Below are positions 17,773 through 26,593 of a stretch of 64,000 bases of DNA, one piece after another; the stretch's first letter is position 1; each line of letters begins with the position of its first letter. Location: assembly GCF_019391655.1 (NCBI RefSeq), contig NZ_JAHXPQ010000003.1:62001-126000 (forward strand). The letters run 5' to 3'. Source of the stretch: Mucilaginibacter rivuli (GTDB taxonomy: Bacteria; Bacteroidota; Bacteroidia; Sphingobacteriales; Sphingobacteriaceae). A program made the translations under genes and the position numbers. The notes below the pieces were generated by a model. The model ran no database searches. It saw only the letters and a list, made by a program, of their open reading frames with translations, and had not been told where the DNA came from.

Positions 17773-18648
17773 TTAATTGCTTGCAATTATTCCAAGCGTT
17801 TTTTCTATTAATGCATTTACCGTTGCACCCGGATCTTTTGAAAACGCCCCTGTTATACGGTTGGCTATCAACGCGTTCAGACTGATGGTTTTGTGCCCCA
17901 AGGCGGCACCCAAACCATAAATACCTGCCGTCTCCATTTCAAAATTACTGATAATGAGATCTTTGTATTTAAAATCGCTCAGCTTATCAATAAAACCCGG
18001 ATTGCTTAAACCCAACCTCAGTACCCTACCTTGCGGGCCATAAAAACCCGGACAGGTTACTGTGATGCCTTTATGGAAACCCCTATCAAACTGCTTTAAC
18101 AAGCCTTCATCACACGCGTTAATGTAAGGTGCCGATACCTTTCCCGATAAGCCCGTTTGTGTAATAAACTCGTTTAATATCAGGTTGCCTGTATCATTAG
18201 CCTGCACATCATAAAAGTTCATCAGGTTATCAATACCCAAACCGTGTGTTGATGCCAAAAAGCTATCTACCGGGAAATCCCTCTGTAAAGAACCAGATGT
18301 ACCAATACGGATAATGCTCAATTGCTTTAACTCCTGGTTTACTGTACGTGTTGCAAAATCAATATTCACCAATGCGTCCAGTTCGTTAAATACAATATCT
18401 ATATTATCAGTACCAATACCTGTTGAAACTACCGAAACCCGCTTTTTACCAATATAACCCGTATGCGTTACAAACTCCCGGTGAGCACGCTTAACTTCAA
18501 CTTTATCGAAGTGTTTACTTACTTCTCCCACCCTGTCAGGATCGCCAACGGTTATAATGTTGGTGGATATTTCATCGGGTTTAACATCTAAATGGTAAAT
18601 AGCACCACGTGAATTTACAATTAGTTCAGACTCAGCAATACGATTCAA
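17773..18648 (-). CDS. udp: Nucleoside phosphorylase (uridine phosphorylase-like)
   Basis: A PNP/UDP-family enzyme of 291 residues: phosphate-binding GDPDRV near residue 35, the IGTSGSLQ loop, and NFEMETAGIYGLG with the ribose-binding Met-Glu. It would split uridine (or another nucleoside) with phosphate to base and ribose 1-phosphate, feeding uracil to the downstream genes. The start must be TTG 18648. There is no in-frame ATG or GTG close by, and no internal Met before the conserved core. It is the first gene of the eight-gene minus-strand series, preceded by a perfect palindrome at 18735-18758. Confidence 0.82.
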   Translation of the reverse strand: MNRIAESELIVNSRGAIYHLDVKPDEISTNIITVGDPDRVGEVSKHFDKVEVKRAHREFVTHTGYIGKKRVSVVSTGIGTDNIDIVFNELDALVNIDFATRTVNQELKQLSIIRIGTSGSLQRDFPVDSFLASTHGLGIDNLMNFYDVQANDTGNLILNEFITQTGLSGKVSAPYINACDEGLLKQFDRGFHKGITVTCPGFYGPQGRVLRLGLSNPGFIDKLSDFKYKDLIISNFEMETAGIYGLGAALGHKTISLNALIANRITGAFSKDPGATVNALIEKTLGIIASN

Positions 18649-18734
18649 ATCAGGTAAGTTTGGATTTCCTTCACTCCTTAATTCAGTAAATTAAATTAAA
18701 AGTAAACAGAAAAAAGTAAAAAATGCAATTAATT

Positions 18735-18758
18735 AAACATTTTTTGCAAAAAATGTTT
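18735..18758. promoter_or_regulatory. Perfect 24-bp palindrome, candidate operator for the pyrimidine operon
   Basis: The half-site AAACATTTTTTG is followed directly by its exact reverse complement CAAAAAATGTTT. It lies 87-110 bp upstream of the udp start, between the lrp terminator and a weak promoter-like pair on the minus strand (a TTG about 22 nt before TACTTTTA). Lrp/AsnC dimers bind AT-rich dyads of this kind, and the regulator gene is adjacent. It has no T-run in position to be a terminator. Confidence 0.5.
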
Positions 18759-18766
18759 TCAGGTTT

Positions 18767-18799
18767 AAAAAATCATCCTGCAAAGGGGGCGCAGGATGA
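18767..18799 (-). terminator. Rho-independent terminator after the lrp gene
   Basis: A 9-bp stem (18773-18781 with 18791-18799), a 9-nt loop and six T on the minus strand (A6 at 18767-18772). It begins 17 bp past the lrp stop and separates lrp from udp transcription. Confidence 0.8.
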
Positions 18800-18815
18800 G
18801 CAAAAATATCAGTCA

Positions 18816-19307
18816 TTATCTTAACGAACCCAGATCAGGCTGCGCTAATTTTAATACCTTAAAGTACATATCTGTTTTGGTTTGATACACACCTTCAATA
18901 CAACTAATGTGTTCGTTTATCAGTTCAACCAAATGGGTGTTATCGCGGCACATTACATCTACTTCGATATCAAAATCGCCTGAAGTGGTTGCCAGGAAAC
19001 TGATCTCGGGCAAATGCATCAATCTATCTGTTACATTTTGGATAAGGTTTGCCGGTCTTACCGATACTTTTATGTGCGCATACGCATGAAAACCTACTTT
19101 TTCGGGGTTAACCCTACCTACTATCTGGATGGTTTTATCTTCTATCAGTTTACCTACACGCATACGTATATTGCTGATAGACACCCCTAATTTCTCGGCC
19201 ATTACCGTGAACGACATACGGCCATCCTGCTGCAGCAGCATTAAAATTGAAAAATCAAGCTCATCAAGCGAGCCGTTTTGGCTGTTGTTTGGTGGTGGTG
19301 TTAGCAT
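18816..19307 (-). CDS. Lrp/AsnC family transcriptional regulator
   Basis: A 163-residue regulator with an N-terminal winged helix-turn-helix (residues about 15-65; recognition helix around SISNIRMRVGKL) and a C-terminal AsnC-type ligand-binding domain (about 80-150, including TSGDFDIEVDVMCRD). It would bind an amino acid or pathway intermediate and control nearby transcription. Beta-alanine or a pyrimidine derivative is a reasonable guess given the operon directly downstream. It has its own terminator, so it is a separate transcript from udp-preA. Confidence 0.9.
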   Translation of the reverse strand: MLTPPPNNSQNGSLDELDFSILMLLQQDGRMSFTVMAEKLGVSISNIRMRVGKLIEDKTIQIVGRVNPEKVGFHAYAHIKVSVRPANLIQNVTDRLMHLPEISFLATTSGDFDIEVDVMCRDNTHLVELINEHISCIEGVYQTKTDMYFKVLKLAQPDLGSLR

Positions 19308-19408
19308 GTAATAATTATTTTATTAATAGTAAATAAAAGCAAATCTTATTAAAATACTATATCAAACGTGCAAATTATAATAAAATCTGTGCGCCTAAGT
19401 TACTTTAA

Positions 19409-20251
19409 TTATAGTTTTCCTACAATAGCAATCACCAAATTAGCCGAGTTTTCGGCAGCAATTTTGTAAAAGGTGGCAACATCTTCATGCGCCGTTTCGC
19501 TGGCATTATCGCTCAGGCTACGTATCACCAAAAACGGAACATGCTGCTGCCAGCAGGTTTGCCCTACTGATGCACCCTCCATTTCGGTAGCTTCGGCCTT
19601 CATTTTTTGATAAAGTTGTTTTGTGGCTGTTGCCGATGATACAAAAACATCGCCGGTAACTATCACGCCTTCAATAACCTTTGGCGTGCGTTTACCTATG
19701 ATGTGAAAACTTACAGTTTTACTCACATTTTCCGCCAGTTCTATCAAGGGCCTGGAACACGGAAAATATAAGGGATTATCCTGTAATGTTATCGGGTCTT
19801 TTGTTGGCCCCCGCAGCATACTATCGGGTGTAATAGCGCCATAATCATGATAAGCCACGCTTGTCCCTATAACCAGGTCGCCGGGCAATAATTTAGGGTT
19901 TACCCCTCCTGCTATACCCGAAAACAATACTTCGCGCGGGTTAAAATGATCTAATAATAAAGTAGTAGTTATAGCAGCATTTACCTTGCCTATACCTGTT
20001 TGTGCCAAAACAATGTGCCTGCCATTTAACATACCCTCGGTGAAATGGATGCCTTGAAATACCAGCTCTTTGGGTTCTTTGATGAGGCTATGTATCAAAG
20101 CAACTTCTGCCGGAAAAGCTCCTAAAACCGCTGTTATATTTTGATTAGCAGCCCGCCCGCTATAATTGCCCTGAACTGTTGGCAACGATACTTGTGCAAA
20201 CAGGTATTGCACGCTAAGCATTAATAAAACAAAGGGTATCAGTTTTTTCAT
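19409..20251 (-). CDS. Secreted 5'-methylthioadenosine/S-adenosylhomocysteine nucleosidase-like enzyme
   Basis: A PNP/UDP-fold nucleosidase of 280 residues whose first 20 residues form a signal peptide (MKKLIPFVLLMLS... ending LFAQ), unlike the usual cytoplasmic MTAN. The catalytic set is present: E49 in GAFPAEV, E225 in EMEGAS and D248 in SLSDNAS. It would act in the periplasm on MTA, SAH or another adenine nucleoside to release free adenine. The purine permease gene lies 13 bp upstream in the same operon, so release and import may be coupled. The exact nucleoside is not readable from sequence. Confidence 0.82.
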   Translation of the reverse strand: MKKLIPFVLLMLSVQYLFAQVSLPTVQGNYSGRAANQNITAVLGAFPAEVALIHSLIKEPKELVFQGIHFTEGMLNGRHIVLAQTGIGKVNAAITTTLLLDHFNPREVLFSGIAGGVNPKLLPGDLVIGTSVAYHDYGAITPDSMLRGPTKDPITLQDNPLYFPCSRPLIELAENVSKTVSFHIIGKRTPKVIEGVIVTGDVFVSSATATKQLYQKMKAEATEMEGASVGQTCWQQHVPFLVIRSLSDNASETAHEDVATFYKIAAENSANLVIAIVGKL

Positions 20252-20264
20252 ATAAAGGTGTTAT

Positions 20265-21569
20265 TTACGCGAGTATTAAGCCTAAAATGCAAAAGGCATC
20301 AATTATCCAAAGGGTAATGCTTACTTCTTTTGCCTTGTCGCTGAATAATTTGAGTAACGAATAGCTTAAAAAGCCCCATGTGATGCCTTGCGTTATGGAG
20401 TAAGTAAAAGGTATCAGTACCATGGCTAAAAAGGCCGGTATGGCATCATCAAGTTCGGTCCAGTTTATTTTTGTAACCGGGCGCATCATAAATACGCCTA
20501 CCAATACCAGCGCGGGCGCCGTAGCTATGGCAGGCACCACCGAAAGCAATGGCGCCAAAAAAAGGAAGGGCAAAAACCATAAGCCGCCAACAATTGCTGT
20601 TAAACCTGTACGGCCACCTGCCTCAATACCTACAGCCGATTCAATATACGCCGTACCCGGACTTGAGCCTGCTATACCCGCTATTGTTGTAGCCACGGCA
20701 TCGGTAAGCAAGGCTTGTTTTACATGTTGCGGCTCGCCGCTCTCATCTAATAAATTTGATGCCTCGGATAAACCGATGAATGTTGAAAGGCTGTCGAACA
20801 TATCGGTAAATACAAAAGCGAAGATGACCGGCACCATTGCCCATGTTAAAGAATGAACCAGGTCGAGTTTAAAGATGAGGCTAAAATCAGGCGCGGAAAA
20901 TATATCGCCGCCAAGGTTGATCAATGGCTGCCCCCCTCCCCAAAAACGACCGATAGGTAACGCGGCTAAAGTTGTAGCTACTATCCCTATCAAAATAGCG
21001 CCCTTTACCCGGTAAATAACAAGTACCGATGTTAACAGTATACCTGCGATAAAAGTGAGCAAGGCAGCATCTAATTTACCAAAACCTATTATTGTAGCCG
21101 GATTGGCTACCAAAAACTTAGCATTTACAAAACCTATCAGCGCGATAAATAAACCAATACCAACAGATGTAGCATAGCGTAATGTTTTGGGTATGGCTTT
21201 AACAATATAGGTACGGATATTAAAAACAGAGAGCAGCAAAAATATAACACCAGCCCAAAATACAGCACCAAGAGCTACAGGCCAGGGCACCTTCATACCT
21301 AAAACCACCGAAAAGGTAAAAAATGCATTCAAACCCATACCCGGAGCAACGATGATGGGATTTTTGGCATACAGTCCCATCATTAAGCTGCTAAAAAACG
21401 ATACGATTATGGTAGCGGTTAATACTCCCGCAAAGGGCAAACCCGCTTTGCTCAATATAGCAGGGTTAACTACTATAATGTAGGCAGTAGCTAAAAAGGA
21501 TGATGTACCGGCAAGTATTTCGGTTAAGGTTGTGGTGTTGTTTTTCTTTAGGTCAAAGTAATCTTTCAT
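20265..21569 (-). CDS. NCS2 family purine permease (AzgA type)
   Basis: A 434-residue protein with about 12-14 hydrophobic segments and AzgA hallmarks: TEILAGTSSFLATAYIIVVNP at the start, then VAPGMGLNAFF, FVFTDMFDSLSTFIGL and SSPGTAYIESAVGIEAGGRTGL. AzgA proteins import adenine, guanine or hypoxanthine with protons. I chose ATG 21569 (MKDYFDLKKNNTTTLTEI), which matches the family's usual start. A second ATG at 21608 would add 13 residues. The periplasmic nucleosidase follows after 13 bp. Confidence 0.9.
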   Translation of the reverse strand: MKDYFDLKKNNTTTLTEILAGTSSFLATAYIIVVNPAILSKAGLPFAGVLTATIIVSFFSSLMMGLYAKNPIIVAPGMGLNAFFTFSVVLGMKVPWPVALGAVFWAGVIFLLLSVFNIRTYIVKAIPKTLRYATSVGIGLFIALIGFVNAKFLVANPATIIGFGKLDAALLTFIAGILLTSVLVIYRVKGAILIGIVATTLAALPIGRFWGGGQPLINLGGDIFSAPDFSLIFKLDLVHSLTWAMVPVIFAFVFTDMFDSLSTFIGLSEASNLLDESGEPQHVKQALLTDAVATTIAGIAGSSPGTAYIESAVGIEAGGRTGLTAIVGGLWFLPFLFLAPLLSVVPAIATAPALVLVGVFMMRPVTKINWTELDDAIPAFLAMVLIPFTYSITQGITWGFLSYSLLKLFSDKAKEVSITLWIIDAFCILGLILA

Positions 21570-21637
21570 TAATCGCTTGCTGAAGCCTAAATGTATTGAT
21601 TTATGCATCAGGATGCAAATAACATTATCGCAGGACC

Positions 21638-24073
21638 TTATTTTACCTCATATACTGATGATGCCACTACCGGTATGCCTTTATCTGTAATACCCTGAAC
21701 CACCAGCCTTATCTTACTTTTCGGATCGGCATTATAAAAGCTTATTGTAGCTTCTCCGTTAGCATTGGTAGTAATGTTTGGCTCCCAATGTATGGTGGTA
21801 CGGTAATCGGGCTTAGTATCAGGGGCCTCATACCGTGGCGCAAAAAAAGTACGTTCTTTGGCATAGCCTTCAATATTGGCCATAGTATGGTCAAAAACAT
21901 CTTTTTCTAAAACACCGGGCCTCATCACTACAAATACCGAATGCATTATACCATAAACTGTTTCGCGGCGGTTTATAGTTACTTTCAGGATATGGTCCAT
22001 AGGCTGGCCCAGGTAGTCATCATCACAAACAAAACGGTAATCTATTTTAGAGTTATCTGAGTACACCCCTCTGATTGAAACGGTATGAGCCGGAAAATAG
22101 CCATATTGCAAAATAATACCCGGTGATGGATCCTCAACTTGCACATGGCACCCATTACCCAACTCACTATGAGTACCACCTATCATATACAACAGGTATT
22201 GTAACAAACTGCCATAATCTTTTTGCTCGGCTAAAGTTATAGGGTGCACTTCTTCGGGTAGCATATTGGTGTAGCCTTTAATTTGCACGGCACTTAAATT
22301 ATTAACACCCTCAAAACTAAACTTTTGCCTTATTTTATCACGCGCAATTAACGCGTCGGATGTTAAAGGTATGGTATCTTCCGGAGCAAGTACAGCCGCA
22401 TGAACAGGCAGGCTATCCCTGAAAAGGGAATCAACACGGATGTATCCCCCGGTTTTACCTTTGCTCCTCCCATCGGCCTTTATGCCATTGCTGCTACGTG
22501 AGGTGAAATTTAGGTATTGGTAGCCATAAAATACCGCGCCATCAATATTAAACCTGCCCGATGAATCAGTTACCGCGGTAAACAATTTATCGCCTGTTGC
22601 CTTTGGCGCAAACATGGTAACATTGATATTAGGCATGGGTTTATCGGCCCAAACCTTGCGCACCCGGCCGGTAATGCTAATGGCCTGCTCTACCTCATAT
22701 GATATTTTGAGCGTGGTATCGGCAATACGCTTCCATACAAAATCGCGCCAGCCCTGGGTGAGCAGCAGCAGATCCAGTTGCTTATACCTGTTAGTATTAG
22801 TAGTATCAAAATACCTTTCGGGATGCTCTATCACACCCTTAAGTTCTGAAGTAAGTTCAAGATAGGTTAAGATATTTTCAGGCTTAACCGCCGATACATT
22901 TTCGTCAATAGCCGATAATGATAAGTTGGCATGTTGCGTTTTATCGAGCTTTATTTTTACAGTTACCTTTTCTTTAGACTTATACAATGCCTTATCTGTA
23001 TTTACTTTAAGGGCATAATTACCCGGCTTGCGTACATATACCAAACGCTCGCACAAAGGCACCGAGTGGTCATCATACAAAGTAATAGCAGCAATACCTT
23101 CCGGGAAATTGGCATCGGGTATATTAACAAATACTTCTTTTGATTGTACACGCAACTGGTCGTTATAAATTATTTTGCCGCCATGCCTGGCGATAATGAC
23201 CAGATTTGCCCCGCCCGATTCACGAAGCATACGCTCACTACAACTGATATCAACAGCTATGGAGGGGCTTACCACACTCACCCCCATTACAAAACCTTTT
23301 TTTGTGCTATTCCTTAATTTAAAATCATAAGGCTGGTTCTTTATCATCACGTTGGCGTGATAACGTTGCGTTTCATCGGGTGTTAAATTGAACGAGCCAA
23401 AGCCCAGGCTATCACAGGTAAACTTAGCAACTACCCTGCCCGATGATGCCAATACAGTTCCGTTAACCGGGATCCCTTTACCGTGCTCATCTTCGGCCTT
23501 TACCGCTACAACGGATGTAACATCATTAACTAATGTACCGCCTTCAGGCAAAAACCTAACGAGTGGGCCGCTGGGCAAAGTATCTTGTTTAGAAATGACC
23601 GGCTGTTTCTTTTTTAACCTACGTACCGGCTTTATTTGCGCTGCAGCACTTGTTTTGGTATCCGAAGCGTTAACCACTGTAATGTTTTTTTCGAACACAA
23701 AATTATCGCCAAAATTACGCATCCAGTTGGTATACGCCCTGATGCGGTACTTACCTGCAGATATGGTATCTGGCAATTTAAAATCGCCGGTACCTAAACC
23801 GTTTTCCAGCCTGATGAGGTGGTGTTGCTTTATTTTTAAACCCGGCGATATCAATTCTACATACAGGTTATGACTGTAATTGATAGGTTTGTTATTTTGT
23901 GCGTCAACCAGGTAAGCCTTAAACCAAATATTTTCGCCCTGGGTATAAACATCCCTGTCGGTATGCAAGTACACCTTCTCAAAAAACAGCGGAATGGTTT
24001 GCTGCGCATTAACTGTAATTGCGCAGCGTAGTATTAAAACTATAAAAAGCAGTATCCTGGTATAATAACTCAT
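21638..24073 (-). CDS. Large exported MG2/carboxypeptidase-regulatory-like domain protein, paralogue 2
   Basis: An 811-residue exported protein with an N-terminal signal sequence ending near NAQ (residue 24). It continues with an MG2-like beta-sandwich region (YLHTDRDVYTQGENIWFKAYL, residues about 33-130). A CarboxypepD-regulatory-like stretch (GRVRKVWADKPMPNINVTMFAP) lies near residue 460, and the C-terminal YRTTIHWEPNIT...GEATISFYNADPKS region resembles macroglobulin-type domains. The segment between reads like a degenerate receptor-plug region. No protease motif or thioester is visible. Its function is unknown; an outer-membrane or periplasmic scaffold is a guess. It follows its paralogue by 6 bp. 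Confidence 0.75.
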   Translation of the reverse strand: MSYYTRILLFIVLILRCAITVNAQQTIPLFFEKVYLHTDRDVYTQGENIWFKAYLVDAQNNKPINYSHNLYVELISPGLKIKQHHLIRLENGLGTGDFKLPDTISAGKYRIRAYTNWMRNFGDNFVFEKNITVVNASDTKTSAAAQIKPVRRLKKKQPVISKQDTLPSGPLVRFLPEGGTLVNDVTSVVAVKAEDEHGKGIPVNGTVLASSGRVVAKFTCDSLGFGSFNLTPDETQRYHANVMIKNQPYDFKLRNSTKKGFVMGVSVVSPSIAVDISCSERMLRESGGANLVIIARHGGKIIYNDQLRVQSKEVFVNIPDANFPEGIAAITLYDDHSVPLCERLVYVRKPGNYALKVNTDKALYKSKEKVTVKIKLDKTQHANLSLSAIDENVSAVKPENILTYLELTSELKGVIEHPERYFDTTNTNRYKQLDLLLLTQGWRDFVWKRIADTTLKISYEVEQAISITGRVRKVWADKPMPNINVTMFAPKATGDKLFTAVTDSSGRFNIDGAVFYGYQYLNFTSRSSNGIKADGRSKGKTGGYIRVDSLFRDSLPVHAAVLAPEDTIPLTSDALIARDKIRQKFSFEGVNNLSAVQIKGYTNMLPEEVHPITLAEQKDYGSLLQYLLYMIGGTHSELGNGCHVQVEDPSPGIILQYGYFPAHTVSIRGVYSDNSKIDYRFVCDDDYLGQPMDHILKVTINRRETVYGIMHSVFVVMRPGVLEKDVFDHTMANIEGYAKERTFFAPRYEAPDTKPDYRTTIHWEPNITTNANGEATISFYNADPKSKIRLVVQGITDKGIPVVASSVYEVK

Positions 24074-24079
24074 CCGTAT

Positions 24080-26506
24080 TTATTTAACATCATATTGTGC
24101 CACAGCTGCTACAGGGATTCCTTTATCTGTTACGCCCTGCACAATCAGCTTTATTTGGCTTTTGGGTTCGGCGTTATAATAAGTAATGGTCGCTTCGCCT
24201 TTGTCATCGGTGGTAATATTAGGCTCCCAATGTATAGTAGTACGGTAATCGGGTTTGATATCTGTTGATGGATACTTTGGCGCGTAAAATACCCGGGCCT
24301 GGGTATAGCCAACAACATCGGCCATGGTGTTATCAAAAATATCCTTCACTTTCATAGATCCGGGGCGCATTAAAAGTTCTACGCTATAAACCTTCCCGTC
24401 TACAGTTTGGTAGCCGCGGATGGTTACCTTAAGCACCCTATCCATTGGCTGGCCCCAAAATTCATCGTCACCGGGATATCGTTCTCCGGGCATAGTTATT
24501 CTTGAATTATCCGAGTATAGTCCGCGAACGCTCACCTTATGCTTATACGGGGGTTTCCAACCTGTAAATATCATTGGCTGTTCGCCATCATTCATTTCCC
24601 AATGAGCGTATGGTATGCGGTTTACAACATATTGGCCAACACTGCCATACTCTTTTTGCTCGGCCATAGTTACAGGAATAACGTCTGTTGGCAAAGCGTT
24701 ACTATAACCTTTTATCTGCACTGTTTTGAGGCTATTGATACCCTCAAAAGTAAACTGCTGTTTAATTTTTTCACGGGCTATCAGCGGGTCGGGGCTAATG
24801 GGTATCGTATCTGCAGTAAAAGCATTGTCTGGCTTAACTTCCATCTTATCCTGAAACAGCGAATCTATTTTTATCCAGCCTCCTGTTTTTCCCTTGCTTT
24901 TTCCATCTGGTTCTAACCCATCACTCCGGCGTGAGTTAAAATTAATGTAGTTATAGCCATATAATATTGGCCCGTCTATCCGGAATTTGCCCGATGAGTC
25001 CGACTGTGTATAAAACAGCTTATCTCCGGTTGCCTTGGGCGCAAACATGGTGATATTCATATTGGCTAAGGGTTTATCACTCCAAACCTTTCGCACCCGG
25101 CCCGTAAGCGTTAATGCCTGCTCAACATCATATTGCTGTTTAAATTTTGTTTCGGCAATATCTTTCCAAACAAAATCGCGCCAGCCCTGGGTAAGCAGCA
25201 ACAGGTCAAGCTGTTTATAACGTTCGGTATTAGTGGTATCAAAATACCTTTCGGGGTGTTCTATATTACCCTTTAACTCCGAACGTAACTCCAGGTACGA
25301 TACTATGTTTTCTGGCTGTACAGGAACCATTCCAATATCAACAGCCGCCAGCGACAGGTTTGTCCGGGTACTATCGCACAGCTTAATTTTAACAGTAACT
25401 TTTTCTTTGGGCTGGTATGATCTGTTATCGGTGCTAACATTTAATCTGGTGCTATTATTATGATGTACATACACTAAACGCTCGCCTAAAGGCAAAGCAC
25501 GTTCATCATATAAAGTAATGAGCGATACACCTTCAGGGAAGTTTGCATTTGGTATCTGCACAACAATGCTCCGCTCCTGCAGCCTTATCTGCTGTTTAAA
25601 AAGCGTTTTACCCGCATGCGCGCCCATAATAACCAGATTTGACCCACCCGACTCGCTTAAAGAGTAAACATTGCAATTAATTTCGGCAATGATGAAGGGG
25701 TCAACATTACTTGCGCCAAGGGTAAAACCTTTTATCCGGGCATCTTTTAACTTAAATGTATATGGCTTGCCTTTTATTGTCGCTTCGGCGCGATATTGCT
25801 GGGTTTCATCCGGCTGGAGCGTAAATTTACCCATACCTAAACTATCGCAGCTAAATTTTGCAACTAACCTGTTTGATGAAGCGAATATTTGCCCCGATAC
25901 TGCAATGCCCCGCCCTTGCTCATCTTCAGCCTTTACGGCAATAACCGAACTCACGTTGTTCACCATAGAGCCGCCTTCCGGGAAAAACCGGATAACAGGA
26001 CGGGAAACCAGGGTATCGGATTTTAACCCAAGCAATTCCTTCTGCTTTATTTTTTTTATGGAACGGTTAAGGTTTGCAACTGTAGCTTTCTTTCCCGAAA
26101 GGTTAATAATCGTGATGTTCTTTTCGAAAACAAAACTATCGCCAAAATTACGCATCCAGTTAGTATACGCCCTGATGCGGTACGTGCCTGCCGAAATGGT
26201 ATCGGGTAGCTTAAAATCGCCGTTGCCTAAACCATTCTCTAACCTGATGGCGTGGCGCTGAACGATCTTTAACCCGGGGCTTATTAACTCTGCATATAAA
26301 TTATGGCTGTTATTAATGGGCTTATTGTTTTGCGCGTTAACCAGATAGGCTTTAAACCAAATGTCTTCGCCCTGCATGTAGGTATCCCTGTCGGTATGCA
26401 GGTATACCTTCTCATAAAATAAGGGAACAGTTTGCTGGGCGCTGATGTTTAGGGCGCGTAGTACAATCAAAACACAAAAGGCAAGGCGCTTTGCACTTAA
26501 AGTCAT
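24080..26506 (-). CDS. Large exported MG2/carboxypeptidase-regulatory-like domain protein, paralogue 1
   Basis: This 808-residue protein is collinear with the protein encoded immediately downstream: same signal peptide layout (ending SAQ), the same EKVYLHTDRDTYMQGEDIWFKAYL block, LLLLTQGWRDFVWK, GRVRKVWSDKP and the YRTTIHWEPNIT ending. Identity is high along the whole length, with the greatest divergence around residues 620-700. The pair arose by tandem duplication. Its role is unknown; such proteins are common in Bacteroidota envelopes. It opens a minus-strand series that continues to the purine permease. Confidence 0.75.
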   Translation of the reverse strand: MTLSAKRLAFCVLIVLRALNISAQQTVPLFYEKVYLHTDRDTYMQGEDIWFKAYLVNAQNNKPINNSHNLYAELISPGLKIVQRHAIRLENGLGNGDFKLPDTISAGTYRIRAYTNWMRNFGDSFVFEKNITIINLSGKKATVANLNRSIKKIKQKELLGLKSDTLVSRPVIRFFPEGGSMVNNVSSVIAVKAEDEQGRGIAVSGQIFASSNRLVAKFSCDSLGMGKFTLQPDETQQYRAEATIKGKPYTFKLKDARIKGFTLGASNVDPFIIAEINCNVYSLSESGGSNLVIMGAHAGKTLFKQQIRLQERSIVVQIPNANFPEGVSLITLYDERALPLGERLVYVHHNNSTRLNVSTDNRSYQPKEKVTVKIKLCDSTRTNLSLAAVDIGMVPVQPENIVSYLELRSELKGNIEHPERYFDTTNTERYKQLDLLLLTQGWRDFVWKDIAETKFKQQYDVEQALTLTGRVRKVWSDKPLANMNITMFAPKATGDKLFYTQSDSSGKFRIDGPILYGYNYINFNSRRSDGLEPDGKSKGKTGGWIKIDSLFQDKMEVKPDNAFTADTIPISPDPLIAREKIKQQFTFEGINSLKTVQIKGYSNALPTDVIPVTMAEQKEYGSVGQYVVNRIPYAHWEMNDGEQPMIFTGWKPPYKHKVSVRGLYSDNSRITMPGERYPGDDEFWGQPMDRVLKVTIRGYQTVDGKVYSVELLMRPGSMKVKDIFDNTMADVVGYTQARVFYAPKYPSTDIKPDYRTTIHWEPNITTDDKGEATITYYNAEPKSQIKLIVQGVTDKGIPVAAVAQYDVK

Positions 26507-26593
26507 AAAGCATTCAGGTTTGGTTGAACGAATATAATAAAATCGGGCACTAATGTTATCTTTGATGCGTTACATTTGCTTTTCGGCTATTTG

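Noticed and set aside
25671..26261. 196-codon plus-strand frame inside an MG2-type gene
   Set aside because: Antisense shadow; the same region on the minus strand encodes conserved signal and MG2 blocks shared with the paralogue.
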